A stretch of DNA of 64,000 nucleotides from CAVSRC01 sp963762605 (GTDB lineage: Bacteria > Pseudomonadota > Alphaproteobacteria > Rhizobiales > Kaistiaceae), in contig CAVXLJ010000003.1 of the NCBI GenBank assembly GCA_963762605.1, positions 62,001 to 126,000 of the forward strand, in the 5' to 3' direction. Below the pieces are notes generated by a model. The model ran no database searches, was not told the DNA's origin, and saw only the letters and a list, made by a program, of their open reading frames with translations. Below are positions 63,920 through 64,000 of this stretch, one piece after another; position 1 is the first letter of the stretch, and each line of letters starts with the position of its first letter. The position numbers were made by a program, and so were the translations under genes.

Positions 63920-64000
63920 TTATCTTTCGGGGAAGGCCTGCTCCCAGTACCAGCCCCAACCCCCGGAATTGCCGGTCGGATTACCATAGGCTCTACCGCA
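63920..64000 (-). CDS. Possible C-terminal end of a gene entering from the right
   Basis: The minus frame ending at TAA 63920-63922 is open to the window edge and encodes 'YGNPTGNSGGWGWYWEQAF' plus a few residues. The Gly/Trp-rich wording looks like a protein tail, but 26 codons are too few to be sure or to name a family. Its stop lies 54 bases before the atpH start. Confidence 0.3.
   Translation of the reverse strand, partial: CGRAYGNPTGNSGGWGWYWEQAFPER

Overview
The window is a high-GC chromosomal segment from an alphaproteobacterium, most likely Hyphomicrobiales (Rhizobiales). The evidence is the conserved block obgE-proB / proA-nadD-rsfS-rlmH-envC-ctpA-yibQ-rppH next to an F1 ATP synthase operon (atpHAGDC), a DUF3422 protein, an L21 protein with a long Ala/Lys tail, and many ABC uptake systems for sugars and polyols. 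No prophage, insertion sequence, plasmid function or CRISPR array was seen. The genus cannot be fixed from the sequence alone.

Layout. 1-4612 (minus): a BMP-type (nucleoside-like) ABC importer, whose operon continues past the left edge. 4881-5723: an SDR. 5927-13139 (plus): a LacI-regulated sugar ABC importer with a GH63-like glycosidase and a PIG-L deacetylase in one tightly packed operon. 13583-14550: a small membrane protein and DedA. 14560-15700: a scrap heap of three joined gene fossils. 15729-18066: a HAD phosphatase and matB (frameshifted). 18121-21258: remains of an L-rhamnose locus (rhaD and a DeoR-type rhaR with shared operators, plus an internally deleted rhaI fossil). 21268-23088: uup. 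23467-27849: IclR, a miniature Gfo/Idh remnant, an IolD-like TPP enzyme and an aldehyde dehydrogenase. 28360-31352: DUF3422 and ETF-QO.

31905-42243 is the most interesting accessory region. A DeoR regulator is divergent from a ten-gene operon: binding protein, two permeases, two unlike ATPases, a 59-residue membrane protein not previously obvious as a gene, dhaK, dhaL, an LsrF-like Schiff-base aldolase/thiolase and an SDR. It reads as a complete import-phosphorylate-cleave pathway for an unidentified short polyol or ketose.

42333 onward is mostly core genome: tRNA-Ser(CGA), rplU-rpmA with a clear promoter and terminator, two GNATs, obgE, proB, a DUF5519 protein, a DMT exporter, a TetR/SDR pair around a perfect palindrome, then proA to rppH. 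These are followed by an AAC(6')-like acetyltransferase, a nitroreductase fossil and the atp operon. The atp operon carries an extra 102-residue membrane protein gene between atpD and atpC.

Two features run through the whole window. First, single-base insertions break three genes (matB, proA, atpD). The last two are normally indispensable, so consensus errors are likely. Second, an unusual number of gene fossils lie between intact genes, several retaining clean internal deletions, which suggests deletion-driven loss of accessory metabolism.
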